Source: Sulfitobacter sp. SK012 (GTDB taxonomy: Bacteria > Pseudomonadota > Alphaproteobacteria > Rhodobacterales > Rhodobacteraceae). From it: DNA of 64,000 bases. Under the pieces are notes generated by a model. It was not told the DNA's origin. It saw only the letters and a program-made list of their open reading frames with translations, and ran no database searches. The stretch covers positions 1,984,001-2,048,000 of the forward strand of contig NZ_CP025804.1 of assembly GCF_003352085.1 (NCBI RefSeq). Reading direction: 5' to 3'. Made by a program: the position numbers and the translations under genes. Positions 8,933 through 17,629 of the stretch are shown one piece after another (the stretch's first letter is position 1; every line of letters begins with the position of its first letter).

Positions 8933-10002
8933 TGCGTCCCGATCTTGCAGGGTCCGAGGGCTACATCCGCAATACATGGTATGTCGCGGGTTTAAGCGAA
9001 GACTTTGGCCGGGATCTTACACCTGTCATCATGCTTGAAGACGAGATTGTGATTTACCGAGACACTCAAGGCAAACCTGCAGCCCTTGAAGATGCCTGTC
9101 CGCATCGCAAACTGCCCCTGTCACGTGGTACAATTGAAGGTGACTATGTTGTCTGCGGCTATCACGGGCTGACGTTCGATTGCTCCGGTGAATGTGTGAT
9201 CGCACCTACGCAATTGGACAATCCACCGCGTCGCGCCGCTGTGCGTTCCTATCCAGCAATCGACCGTTGGGGGTTTTTGTGGGTGTGGATGGGTGATGCT
9301 TCTCTTGCAGCAGATACCCCGATTATCGATATCCCAAACTTTGATAATTCTGACTGGGGCAAGACCCCTCGTGGCGGCATGGCTATGGATTGCCACTACT
9401 TGTATATCGTTGATAACTTGCTTGACCCCAGCCATGTCGCTTGGGTGCATCTGACATCTTTTGCTGGGGCCGGTACCGACAATCGCCCACTTGAAATTGA
9501 AGAGCTGGATGATGGCGTAATCGTTGGGCGCTGGATCGCTGACGAGGTTCCACCGCCTTATTACCAAGATATGCTGCCCTTTGGCCCAAAGGTTGACCGT
9601 AAGCAGCACTATGAATGCCGGCTCCCTTCCACGGCAATCAATATGTCGGTTTACACCCCAACGGGCGAGGGTGGCGCGGACAAACCGCTGTCGCAAAACG
9701 CGTTTATCAACATCTCCTATAACTTCATTACACCAGTGGATGCCTGTACCACCAAGTACTTCTGGTTTCAGCACCGCAATATGCACAGCAATGATGATGC
9801 CCTATCTGAACGCATGTTTGAGGGGGCTAAAATGGCCTTTCAAGAAGACAAAGATGTACTGGAATTCGTTCAAAAGGGTATGGCTAAGCGCAAAGGCGGC
9901 TATCTCAATTTGGGTCTTGATGCGGGGGCTGTTCGTTTTCGCAATCGAGTTGCCAAAGCCATCACGGCCGAAAGTGCGACAAAACAACTAGGGGATGCAT
10001 GA
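8932..10002 (+). CDS. Rieske 2Fe-2S aromatic-ring or N/O-demethylating oxygenase, alpha subunit
   Basis: A 356-residue oxygenase related to vanillate O-demethylase VanA and other single-component-type Rieske oxygenases. The Rieske cluster ligands are Cys56-x-His58 and Cys75-x2-His78. The mononuclear iron site is DPSHVAWVH (Asp165, His168, His173). The enzyme would hydroxylate a ring or remove an N- or O-methyl group using electrons from a reductase. No ferredoxin reductase gene is nearby, so it must borrow one. ATG 8932 overlaps the previous stop; a GTG at 8929 is the alternative. The location behind an amino-acid-type importer points to a small nitrogenous substrate. Confidence 0.9.
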   Translation: MRPDLAGSEGYIRNTWYVAGLSEDFGRDLTPVIMLEDEIVIYRDTQGKPAALEDACPHRKLPLSRGTIEGDYVVCGYHGLTFDCSGECVIAPTQLDNPPRRAAVRSYPAIDRWGFLWVWMGDASLAADTPIIDIPNFDNSDWGKTPRGGMAMDCHYLYIVDNLLDPSHVAWVHLTSFAGAGTDNRPLEIEELDDGVIVGRWIADEVPPPYYQDMLPFGPKVDRKQHYECRLPSTAINMSVYTPTGEGGADKPLSQNAFINISYNFITPVDACTTKYFWFQHRNMHSNDDALSERMFEGAKMAFQEDKDVLEFVQKGMAKRKGGYLNLGLDAGAVRFRNRVAKAITAESATKQLGDA

Positions 10003-10003
10003 C

Positions 10004-10603
10004 ATGACCGCGTGGATTAAGATGGTTGATGATAAGGATGCGGGCCCGCGCCTAAAAGAGTTGCTAGATCATGCACGTACGCCCCATGGCACAGTCGACA
10101 CTGTCATGCGCGTGCATTCTTTGCGGCCAGAGACGATGAACGGTCACGTGACGCTCTATCGATCTGTCCTGCATTCGGACGACAATCAACTGTCGTTCTT
10201 GTTTCTAGAAATAGTCGCCAGCTATACGTCAATCCTGAACGACTGTACTTATTCGTTAACCCACCACTTTATGAACGTGCGCAACCTTCTACGCGACCAG
10301 CCGCGCAGCGACCGCATATTTACTGCGCTCAAATCGCATCGTCCTGAGGATGAGTTTGATGGCAAAGAACTGGCATTGCTACGCTATGCAGGCAAGCTTA
10401 CCCAAGCAGTTGGGAAGATGGTCAAATCCGATTTTGAGGCCTTGAAAATCGCCGGATGCGAGGATGGCGAAATACTCGAGGTCAATCAGGTTTGTGCGTA
10501 TTTTAACTATTCAAACCGTCTATTGAATGGGTTGGGATGTACCACGGATGGGGATCAGATTGGGTATTACAAAGAGGACGCACCGGATCCGGAGACAGAT
10601 TGA
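10004..10603 (+). CDS. AhpD-like peroxidase-related protein with altered active site
   Basis: A 199-residue two-lobed CMD/AhpD-fold protein of the peroxidase-related type. The expected motif is CxYCxxHH; here it reads CTYSLTHH, so Cys81 is kept but the second cysteine is Ser84. A normal two-cysteine redox cycle is therefore unlikely, and the protein may use the remaining Cys and His residues for another reaction. I start at ATG 10004 because AGGGG at 9990-9994 is correctly spaced; ATG 9995 directly abuts that site. It begins 1 bp after the Rieske stop. The pair of CMD genes around the Rieske gene suggests they handle its product. Confidence 0.72.
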   Translation: MTAWIKMVDDKDAGPRLKELLDHARTPHGTVDTVMRVHSLRPETMNGHVTLYRSVLHSDDNQLSFLFLEIVASYTSILNDCTYSLTHHFMNVRNLLRDQPRSDRIFTALKSHRPEDEFDGKELALLRYAGKLTQAVGKMVKSDFEALKIAGCEDGEILEVNQVCAYFNYSNRLLNGLGCTTDGDQIGYYKEDAPDPETD

Positions 10604-10771
10604 ACTTGGGCGCACTCTATAAATAACCAGTCCGCGCGCAGCAGATTGAACGTTTCAGATCGGTGCCGTGCGCCTCTATTGCCAATCTACAGCGGTGCAG
10701 CGAATGGTCGGTCACGGATTTTTGGCCCAATCTTCAACTCTCTGCTCACCGCAAAGACCGATATCTTGCGG

Positions 10772-11893
10772 CTAAGCAGACTTCGCAAGGTATTGACCAA
10801 CTCGTTTCAACCCTTCTTTCAAAACCGCAGGGTTGTTAGCGTAGCCAATACGCACATACCCCTCCATATTTAACGCCGACCCAGGCGTGAACATGACACC
10901 CGTTTCTTTTAACAAATCGACGCAGAAATCGCGGGATGTCATTGCCAATTCGAATTTCAACAAAGCAGTCGTGCCCGACACTGGCTTGAGCCATTTGATC
11001 AAAGGTTGCTCTGCGACCCACGCGTCCAAAATTGCCAAATTACCGCGTGTGATTGCTTTGCTGCGCCCTAGCACTTTGTCACGATTCTCCAACGCGAGGG
11101 CCGCGAAATGGTCGTTGATCATTCCAACTGAGATTGTGTCGTAATCGCGGTGGATCGCGACCGCTTCGATCACGTCGCGCGGAGCTGCTATCCAACCAAG
11201 GCGCAGACCTGCAAGCGCGTAGGCCTTGGACACACTGGCGGTACTGATCCCTTTTTCGTAGACATCTGCGATTGATATAGTCGTACCAGAACCCGCCTGA
11301 TCCACGCCACGATATACTTCGTCACACAGCACCCATGCGCCAACTTCACGGGCGATGGCCGCTATGTCTTCTAGCATAGCCTGATCCATTAACGCACCGG
11401 TTGGGTTGTTGGGGTTGTTTATAGCAATCAGTTTCGTACCCGGCACGACAAGCGACCGCAGTTCTTCTAGATCAGGCAGAAACCCGTTTTCCGCTCGCAA
11501 TTGTAAAGGATGCACATCGGCACCAATGCTTGCAGGGATCGAGTAGTGCTGTTGGTAGGTTGGCACTACGGCCACAACCCGATCACCCGCCGATACCAAG
11601 GTTTTGTGGACCAACATATTGGCTCCGATGGTCCCGTGGGTGACGATTACGTTTTCTGGTTTCTGTTGATCATAAAGGGCGCAAATAGCGCGGCGCAGGC
11701 GCATTGATCCTTCGATTTCACCGTAGGTCATTTTCATTGACAGAAGCTCTGAAAGGTCGGTGTCGTTTTTGCCTACCAGAGCCAAAAGCTCGGCAATCGT
11801 CAGGCTTTCGACGCAGGTTTCAGCCAAGTTCCATTCGCACTTGGTCTCCCATTCGTTCATCCACATTTCGACGCCAAAAGGTTCAATATACAT
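10772..11893 (-). CDS. PLP-dependent class I/II aminotransferase
   Basis: A 373-residue fold-type I aminotransferase. Active-site residues are visible: NNPNNPTG (159-166), Asp191 in CDEVYRG, and the pyridoxal lysine Lys223 in SVSKAYALAGLRLGW. It would move the amino group between an amino acid and a 2-oxo acid. The start is the ATG at 11893, 10 bp downstream of the ornithine-cyclodeaminase-like gene; a longer open frame up to 12145 only overlaps that gene. The two minus-strand genes form an operon that converges with the importer-oxygenase operon, and they fit the nitrogen-releasing end of the pathway. Confidence 0.87.
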   Translation of the reverse strand: MYIEPFGVEMWMNEWETKCEWNLAETCVESLTIAELLALVGKNDTDLSELLSMKMTYGEIEGSMRLRRAICALYDQQKPENVIVTHGTIGANMLVHKTLVSAGDRVVAVVPTYQQHYSIPASIGADVHPLQLRAENGFLPDLEELRSLVVPGTKLIAINNPNNPTGALMDQAMLEDIAAIAREVGAWVLCDEVYRGVDQAGSGTTISIADVYEKGISTASVSKAYALAGLRLGWIAAPRDVIEAVAIHRDYDTISVGMINDHFAALALENRDKVLGRSKAITRGNLAILDAWVAEQPLIKWLKPVSGTTALLKFELAMTSRDFCVDLLKETGVMFTPGSALNMEGYVRIGYANNPAVLKEGLKRVGQYLAKSA

Positions 11894-11903
11894 ACTGGAA
11901 TTC

Positions 11904-12857
11904 CTATTTTTGTGCGCAAGCGGCGCGGTAGATGGCATGGGCGATGGCAATGTCTTCAAGGCCCAGCCCAACAGATCGGAAAAATACGGGACGTCCCTCA
12001 GCTGGTATCGGGCATGTGCCCACGGAGAGTTCGGCCAAGTCTCCACGCAAATCGGCAACCGTCCAACCGTGATCCCGTGCAGCAAGCACCATCTCACCTG
12101 CCGTCGCTGGTGTCGTTGCGCGGTAATCGCAATAGACTTGTGCATGGGTCAGAAACGCAGGCGATACTTCGTGGGCTTGATGCGCATTGGTGCTGATCGA
12201 CGTTACCAAAGCGTTGGATGAAAGTTTCGTGTGGTCCACAACGGGTGATCCAGAAGATGTGCAAAGCATCACGACATCGGCGTCCTGTGCTGCGGCCTCT
12301 GCGCTGTCTGCAAGAATCACATTCGGGCAGACCGATTGCCAATGTGCCCAGTTGTCGGAATCTTTTTTCAGGTTGGGTGAAGAAACATGGACCTGCTGCC
12401 AAGGACGCAGTTTTTGCACATGACGCCAATGAGCGGCGGCAACAGGCCCAGATCCGATGATTGCTATACGTTTCGCGTCTTGGTGTGCCAACAGATCGAT
12501 GGCCAAAGCCGTGGTTGCCGCTGTGCGTTCCGTTGTCAAAGCTCCTGCATCGCAGAGGCACAGCGGTTGGCCCGTTTGCGCAGACATCAGCACCGTCCAC
12601 GCCGTGATGATCGGTTTGCCGCTCGTCAAAAGGTAGGGTGACAGTTTGGCCCCGAACACGCCCGCGTTTGTGTCAGCTCCCAGATAGGTAATGAAATCGC
12701 CTTTGTCCTCGGACAACAGCGCCAAAGTCTGAGGAGGTTGGACCGCTTGCGCGTTGCCAAGCCCGATAAAGAGTTGACGCATTTCCTGCAAAACATCGAC
12801 CTGCGGCAACAACACTTCTACGGCGGTAGCGTCCAGTGTTATTGGGGGCGTGGTCAT
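11904..12857 (-). CDS. Ornithine cyclodeaminase / mu-crystallin family protein
   Basis: A 317-residue NAD(P)-dependent enzyme. Family signs are Lys71 in GAKLS, DAGALTTERTAATTALA from Asp103, and the Rossmann motif GSGPVA at 135-140. Members deaminate and cyclise ornithine, or reduce cyclic imines such as pyrroline-2-carboxylate; without substrate residues I cannot choose. ATG 12857 has GGAG nine bases upstream, which decides it over ATG 12872. It is first in a two-gene operon with the aminotransferase and is divergent from the LuxR gene across 120 bp with a strong palindrome. Confidence 0.85.
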   Translation of the reverse strand: MTTPPITLDATAVEVLLPQVDVLQEMRQLFIGLGNAQAVQPPQTLALLSEDKGDFITYLGADTNAGVFGAKLSPYLLTSGKPIITAWTVLMSAQTGQPLCLCDAGALTTERTAATTALAIDLLAHQDAKRIAIIGSGPVAAAHWRHVQKLRPWQQVHVSSPNLKKDSDNWAHWQSVCPNVILADSAEAAAQDADVVMLCTSSGSPVVDHTKLSSNALVTSISTNAHQAHEVSPAFLTHAQVYCDYRATTPATAGEMVLAARDHGWTVADLRGDLAELSVGTCPIPAEGRPVFFRSVGLGLEDIAIAHAIYRAACAQK

Positions 12858-12911
12858 TAGGCTCAACTCCATTTATTTGAAGCACTTGTATTAGAGCTCG
12901 GTAGATTGGGC

Positions 12912-12931
12912 CATCATCCCAAAGGATGATG
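12912..12931. promoter_or_regulatory. Perfect inverted repeat between reductase and LuxR genes
   Basis: CATCATCCCAAAGGATGATG: two 8-bp arms and a 4-bp spacer in the divergent promoter region. The position fits an operator for the LuxR regulator, controlling itself and the reductase-aminotransferase operon. A hairpin role is unlikely because it precedes both genes. Confidence 0.5.
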
Positions 12932-12977
12932 CCTGGCATACACCGCCAAGTTCGGAAAAATTCATCGGGAGGGTACA

Positions 12978-13799
12978 TTGGACTTTGACCCTGACAATAT
13001 TGAAGCACTGAATGTGACCTTATCTAAGGTTATTGAAGGGCGTGGAATCGCGCTGGATATGATCGCTGCGGCCCAAAATGTTATTCCCTTTGCAGCAGCC
13101 TTTTGTGTCGTCAATCGCATCGATCAACCGCCAGTTTACTTATGCGACACCTACCGCGAAGGGTCCCCAAAAGAAGCCGTTCAGCGCTACATCGATAGTA
13201 CCTATCTGCTCAACCCTCTCTACAACGCCTTCTTGGCGGGGCTGCAACCGGGACTCCACCGCATGATCGATCTGGCACCTGACAACTGGCAAATATTTGC
13301 GGATCCATCCGAAGTGGTTTTCGAGCAAAAAGAAGAAATCGGATTTCGCACGCGAGGTTGGCCTGAAAATTTGCAAGAACTTGCTCTGACAGTAGATTTT
13401 CCAAATGGAATGATGGGGGAAATCAGCCTGGCACGCCCATCAGAACTTGGTGGATTTTCGCCGGAAATGGTCGCCAGGCTTCAGCCGTTCTATCCTTTGT
13501 TTGCTACGGCATTTCGACACCTATGGGCGCGCAATTCAGATGCCGCGGCCACACCGATCGAACGACGTCCGCCACTCGATGATTTCGCAGTTGGCATTCT
13601 TTCGCCCCGCGAAGCTGAGATCGTGCAATTGATCTTAAAGGGGCATTCGAGTCTATCGATTAGTTTGACGCTGGAAATTGCGTTGCCGACGGTAAAGACC
13701 CACAGAAAAAATGCTTATGCAAAATTGGGTATCAGCACCCAACAGCAATTGCTCAACACATTTCTACAATGGCAAGAGACCGTGATCCGAGGCAGATAG
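12978..13799 (+). CDS. LuxR family transcriptional regulator
   Basis: A 273-residue regulator. The C-terminal LuxR helix-turn-helix runs from about residue 208 to 265 (LSPREAEIVQLILKG, then LPTVKTHRKNAYAKLGIS). The N-terminal 200 residues form a sensor region I do not recognise; it lacks a clear receiver domain or autoinducer-binding signature. The start is TTG 12978 with GGGAGGG just upstream. Being divergent from the reductase operon and beside the catabolic genes, it is probably their local regulator. Confidence 0.82.
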   Translation: MDFDPDNIEALNVTLSKVIEGRGIALDMIAAAQNVIPFAAAFCVVNRIDQPPVYLCDTYREGSPKEAVQRYIDSTYLLNPLYNAFLAGLQPGLHRMIDLAPDNWQIFADPSEVVFEQKEEIGFRTRGWPENLQELALTVDFPNGMMGEISLARPSELGGFSPEMVARLQPFYPLFATAFRHLWARNSDAAATPIERRPPLDDFAVGILSPREAEIVQLILKGHSSLSISLTLEIALPTVKTHRKNAYAKLGISTQQQLLNTFLQWQETVIRGR

Positions 13800-13895
13800 A
13801 GGGCATTGGAAGGCGGTAGGTCTAGGGCGGCTCTGAGCCCGTAGAGACCACGGTGGCGTCGTGCCAACCTTTGCAAGCTGACACGCATCTGGACT

Positions 13896-14222
13896 TCACC
13901 CGGCTTTGAGATAGGGAATTGCCCCGGCAATATCCGTGTCGTCGATAACGTGGTAATTGCTGACGCTTCCGGCCTGTCGGGCCTGTCCAAAGGGCGCGTA
14001 TTCGGGGTCTGCAACAAAATTGTTCAAAGCTTCTCTTGTGGGAAATTCAAGAATTGCAATTAGCGTGCTGTCCTTGTCTGACCCCTCCAAGGTCTCGATA
14101 TTTCCGCTGCGGGGTAGGTATTTTCCGCCGTGTTTCTTGTCCAAGTTATGAACATTCGTTGCATATTCTGGAACCCAGCCGGCATCGGTAACTTCAATGT
14201 CTGCTATTGGAAATACACTCAT
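13896..14222 (-). CDS. DUF1330 domain protein
   Basis: A 108-residue cytoplasmic protein of the DUF1330 family, a dimeric alpha/beta-barrel fold related to NIPSNAP/EthD. Typical features are the N-terminal beta strand, RSGNIETLEG, and the FPTREALNNFVADPEYAPF segment. No enzymatic role is established for the family. A TAGGAGAA ribosome site precedes ATG 14222. It is transcribed toward the LuxR gene and appears monocistronic. Confidence 0.82.
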   Translation of the reverse strand: MSVFPIADIEVTDAGWVPEYATNVHNLDKKHGGKYLPRSGNIETLEGSDKDSTLIAILEFPTREALNNFVADPEYAPFGQARQAGSVSNYHVIDDTDIAGAIPYLKAG

Positions 14223-14948
14223 TCTATTCTCCTATTGAATATTTGCTGCGGCAACTTTGCATGGCAGCGTGTGTCCTCATAAGTGAAAAGCCGACAACGT
14301 CTGCGGCCAAACTTGCGGCAAGTCTACGTTCCAAAAAAAGTCCCCCCAAGCCGAGATGGTAGCCGTAAACTCTGCTGATATCTATCTCGAATAAATCGGA
14401 GAAATTGAGTATTGGAGATTAGTTCTTTGTTTCGCTGTCTGCTTACGCACCGCCGATACTCATGATGTAAGCATTGCCTGCACTGAGTACTAAGGTCCGT
14501 TAGGAGTCGAAAACATCAGTCGGACTGTCCACCACGCATGTGCTATCACCTTCAAATTGGCTGAGGTCGCTGTAAGTGGTAATCTGTTAATACGCATCTT
14601 CGCAGCCAACCAACAGCTGCCTGTGCCACCGGTCCCTGCTTGAGAAAGCTAGAGGCAAAACCCTAAGGAAAGTGGCTCGGCAAGCCTGACTAAACGGATG
14701 ACGAGCAGGCCAAGTGTCGGGCTAAATCTGCTGCGGAGGCCTGCGATCCCGCACTGATCGCGTGTCAAATGCACGATCTGCGGCACAAATCGACTAATAG
14801 GCCTGATAGACGCGCAAATCGGCCGCACCATTAAATGGTTGGTATTCTGCTAGGAAAATGTCGGCCAAATAAAACTTGCCATTACCCGGATAATGAACAA
14901 ATAATATTGACGCCCCAAGGGACAATTAAGAAACAGGAGATCTATGCC
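14223..14948. other. Intergenic gap, no gene seen
   Basis: About 725 bp without a convincing gene on either strand. Short open frames near 14649-14831 have no ribosome site or domain. The last part must hold the promoter of the secreted protein at 14949. Confidence 0.5.
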
Positions 14949-15455
14949 ATGCTTAAAATGAAATCGATTGCCGCAGCTGCAATCATCACTGCGGCACTTA
15001 CAACATCCGCCGGTGCCGATACTTTTGAAAAATATGGTGAAGTCGAGGGTTGGAAAGTCTTTGCAGACAAAGACAAGATGTCCTGCCTTATCGAAGCGGT
15101 GGACAGCGCTGAAAACGTCGTTCAGATGGGCCTCACCGAGGACCGCAGCCTAGGTTATCTGGGTGTTTTCACCAAAGGTGAAACCAATCTCAAGAAGGAC
15201 GACAGAGAGGCTGTTGTTATCGTGATCGGAGAAAACACTTACTATGGGGAAGCGACTGGGATGCGTGGCAACATCACCAAAGGCTACTCGGGTGGCTATA
15301 TCACCAACAACCTTCCACAGTTCGTCAAGGACATTGAGCAGCAATACGAGATGGTCGTTTTCCCGGAAACCGATTACGTTTTCGTCATTGATTTGACTGG
15401 GACAAAAAAGGCCATCGCTATGGCCCGCGAATGTAACGCAAAGCTGGTGAACTAA
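14949..15455 (+). CDS. Small secreted hypothetical protein
   Basis: A 168-residue protein with a signal peptide ending near residue 25 (TTSAGAD) and a soluble periplasmic body. I recognise no family. It begins with a strand-rich part containing one Cys in DKMSCLIEA and ends with another in ARECNAKLVN, so a disulfide is possible. I start at ATG 14949 because AGGAGA (14935-14940) is well placed; the open frame extends upstream without a better start. A strong terminator follows at 15491, so it is a single-gene unit. Confidence 0.7.
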   Translation: MLKMKSIAAAAIITAALTTSAGADTFEKYGEVEGWKVFADKDKMSCLIEAVDSAENVVQMGLTEDRSLGYLGVFTKGETNLKKDDREAVVIVIGENTYYGEATGMRGNITKGYSGGYITNNLPQFVKDIEQQYEMVVFPETDYVFVIDLTGTKKAIAMARECNAKLVN

Positions 15456-15490
15456 GACCAAATGTCGGGATCTCCCGGTAATAATAATTG

Positions 15491-15525
15491 AAAAGGTCCC
15501 GCAATTCGTGGGGCCTTTTCATTTT
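15491..15525 (+). terminator. Rho-independent terminator after secreted protein gene
   Basis: AAAAGGTCCC, a 10-base loop, then GGGGCCTTTT followed by CATTTTG. The 10-bp stem has one G-T pair. It lies 36 bp after the stop codon of the gene ending at 15455. Confidence 0.75.
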
Positions 15526-15989
15526 GTCTTGTGTATTTGAGGTCAGAGAATTTTGGTTGAGAGACATAAGATGTCGCTTGCGGTGAGTGGACTGATCTAG
15601 CCGAGTTCGGTTAGGGCAAGGGGCGGCCTTTTCTTCTGCCCCCCTTTGCCTGCGATTGTGCATATCAGTTTTCGAAAAATGAAGTCTGACGTCCACAAAG
15701 AAAACACTTGGGACTTTGCACACATACGCCTGATCCGATCAGCCGAGGAAGTGCGGGCATTGCACCAGCGCCTGATCTCCGGTCAAATGTCTGTCGGCGT
15801 CCAACGGAAGCGGGCCTTCACGTTGCCATGTAACAACGTCTGCTAAATGGAATTCCGCTGTCACGGCTAACTGCTATAGAGCCCCGTGATAAATGATAAG
15901 GCGGGCCTCAGTAAGTGGTCAAAATTCCCTACTAGCCGGAGGTGCCTCCTCAAATAGGTGCACCAAAATACCTCAGCGCGAGATGCTTC
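15526..15989. other. Intergenic gap, no gene seen
   Basis: About 460 bp between the terminator and the end of the DUF465 gene. No open frame with a domain or ribosome site is evident. Confidence 0.5.
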
Positions 15990-16232
15990 CTACGAGTTAC
16001 TTGTCAAAATACCGTAGATCTCATCTTTGAGATTCATGCGCCGCTTGCGCAAGTTGTTCATGACCTCATCACTCACTGGCTCTACATTGGTTTCACTTCG
16101 GTGAACTTGCCGGTTTATCTGATGATACTCATCAAACCGCCGAGAGAAATGCAGGTTTGAAGCTTTTAGGTCGTGCATCTTTTGTGTGAGCTCTGGGAAT
16201 TCTTCAGCAAGCTCGTGCGGGACGTGGGACAT
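15990..16232 (-). CDS. YdcH/DUF465 family small protein
   Basis: An 80-residue, highly charged, helical protein matching the DUF465 (YdcH) family: an N-terminal HELAEEFPE segment and a C-terminal LRKRRMNLKDEIYGIL helix, probably a coiled-coil hairpin. Its function is unknown. It lies 17 bp downstream of the PPK2 gene on the same strand, so the two are likely cotranscribed. Confidence 0.8.
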   Translation of the reverse strand: MSHVPHELAEEFPELTQKMHDLKASNLHFSRRFDEYHQINRQVHRSETNVEPVSDEVMNNLRKRRMNLKDEIYGILTSNS

Positions 16233-16249
16233 GTTCTGCTCCTTGTTTA

Positions 16250-17173
16250 TTAGGGTAACTCGCGACGGGTTTGCGGATGCAGCGAAGACGCTATGATATG
16301 TTCGGATTTCTCCACAACTGTGTTTGCTTGACCCACGATCTTGGGGTCGGGTGTTTTTACAATGGAAGTGTCCTTGTTTGGATAATCGATGCTGGACAGG
16401 AAATGCCGCATACAGTTAAGCCGCGCGCGTTTCTTGTCGTTGGATCGGATGATCGTCCAAGGAGCATCCGCCGTATTCGTGTAGAAGAACATGGCCTCCT
16501 TGGCTTCTGTGTAGTCTTCCCATTTATCCAAGCTGGCGCGGTCAATCGCTGAGAGCTTCCACCTCTTCAACGGATCTGTCTCGCGCGCTGCAAAACGGTT
16601 CTTTTGCTCGCTTCGAGTTACGGAAAACCAGTATTTGAACAAACGGACTCCGCTACGCGTTAGCATCCGCTCGAACTCGGGCGTCTGGCGCATGAATTCA
16701 AGATAGTCGTTTGGTTTGCAAAAGTTCATGACGCGTTCCACACCAGCCCGGTTGTACCAAGACCGGTCGTAAAGAACCATTTCGCCCGACGTCGGAAGAT
16801 GTTTGATGTAGCGCTGGAAGAACCACTGTCCCCGCTCTTCGTCCGTGGGTTTGTTTAGCGCGACGACATGCGCTGTTCGGGGGTTGAGGTGCTCAGTGAA
16901 CCTTTTGATCGTTCCGCCTTTGCCAGCGGCATCACGTCCCTCGAAAAGCAGCACAAATCTCTGGCCAGTTTCTTGCACCCAATGTTGGACTTTCAACAAC
17001 TCAACCTGGAGCTCCGCCTTTTCGGCCTCATACTCCTTTCGGCTCAATTTGGTCTCATAAGGGTATTCGCCGGTATCAAAACCACTCACTTTGTCCTTTG
17101 AAGACGCCGGGCGCATGAGATCGACGGCCGCATTAACATTAAGATTGTCTGCGGTTCTTTTTCTGTCTGCCAT
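16250..17173 (-). CDS. ppk2: Polyphosphate kinase 2
   Basis: A 307-residue PPK2-family kinase that moves phosphate between polyphosphate and nucleotides. Walker A is GRDAAGKGGTIKRF (from Gly79, with Lys85), and the Walker B/lid region is LYDRSWYNRAGVERVM. The family core WFFQRY and the SVTRSEQ segment are present. The length fits a single-domain class I PPK2, which favours ATP/GTP-polyphosphate exchange, but class cannot be fixed by eye. It is first in a two-gene unit with the DUF465 gene. Confidence 0.92.
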   Translation of the reverse strand: MADRKRTADNLNVNAAVDLMRPASSKDKVSGFDTGEYPYETKLSRKEYEAEKAELQVELLKVQHWVQETGQRFVLLFEGRDAAGKGGTIKRFTEHLNPRTAHVVALNKPTDEERGQWFFQRYIKHLPTSGEMVLYDRSWYNRAGVERVMNFCKPNDYLEFMRQTPEFERMLTRSGVRLFKYWFSVTRSEQKNRFAARETDPLKRWKLSAIDRASLDKWEDYTEAKEAMFFYTNTADAPWTIIRSNDKKRARLNCMRHFLSSIDYPNKDTSIVKTPDPKIVGQANTVVEKSEHIIASSLHPQTRRELP

Positions 17174-17629
17174 TACTTGTCCTGTTCGCTACGCTCACAA
17201 ACAAGATATCTCTATCGGTGGTCGAGAGTTTTGACCTGTGTCAATTTCTCGGGAACCTTCAGCTAAAAATCAAGGGAGCGATCTGGCATGTCGCCGAATT
17301 GTGATTCCGTGGGCCCAAAGCTTGGCGTCCAGGTCAAGAGGTCGCGATTATCGAAGTAAGGTGCCGCTGGGAATATGAGATTAAATATTGGGGCTAGGCT
17401 CAGCAGCAAAGCCTGTTGTGAGGATACTAAGAAACGCGGGCAGGCGCCCTTGCTTGATCGGGACATCGTCGCAAGCAGTGACCTCGCTAGGCTCGTGCCT
17501 AAAATTATTTTCGGTATACGAAGGTTGGTGCCTTGAATGTGCCAAGTTTGCAAACACGTTATGACGAAAGAAGGTGCATGGGAAAAGGTGCTCACTGGCA
17601 CGCCGCGCATCTCATGATATGGAGAAACC
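17174..17629. other. Intergenic gap between divergent genes
   Basis: About 455 bp between PPK2 (minus) and the CIA30 gene (plus). It must contain both promoters. I see no gene; a long minus-strand frame here continues through the CIA30 gene as a shadow. Confidence 0.5.

Noticed and set aside
10772..12145. Longer aminotransferase start at 12145
   Set aside because: The extra 84 residues overlap the cyclodeaminase-like gene and are not family-like; ATG 11893 begins the conserved protein.
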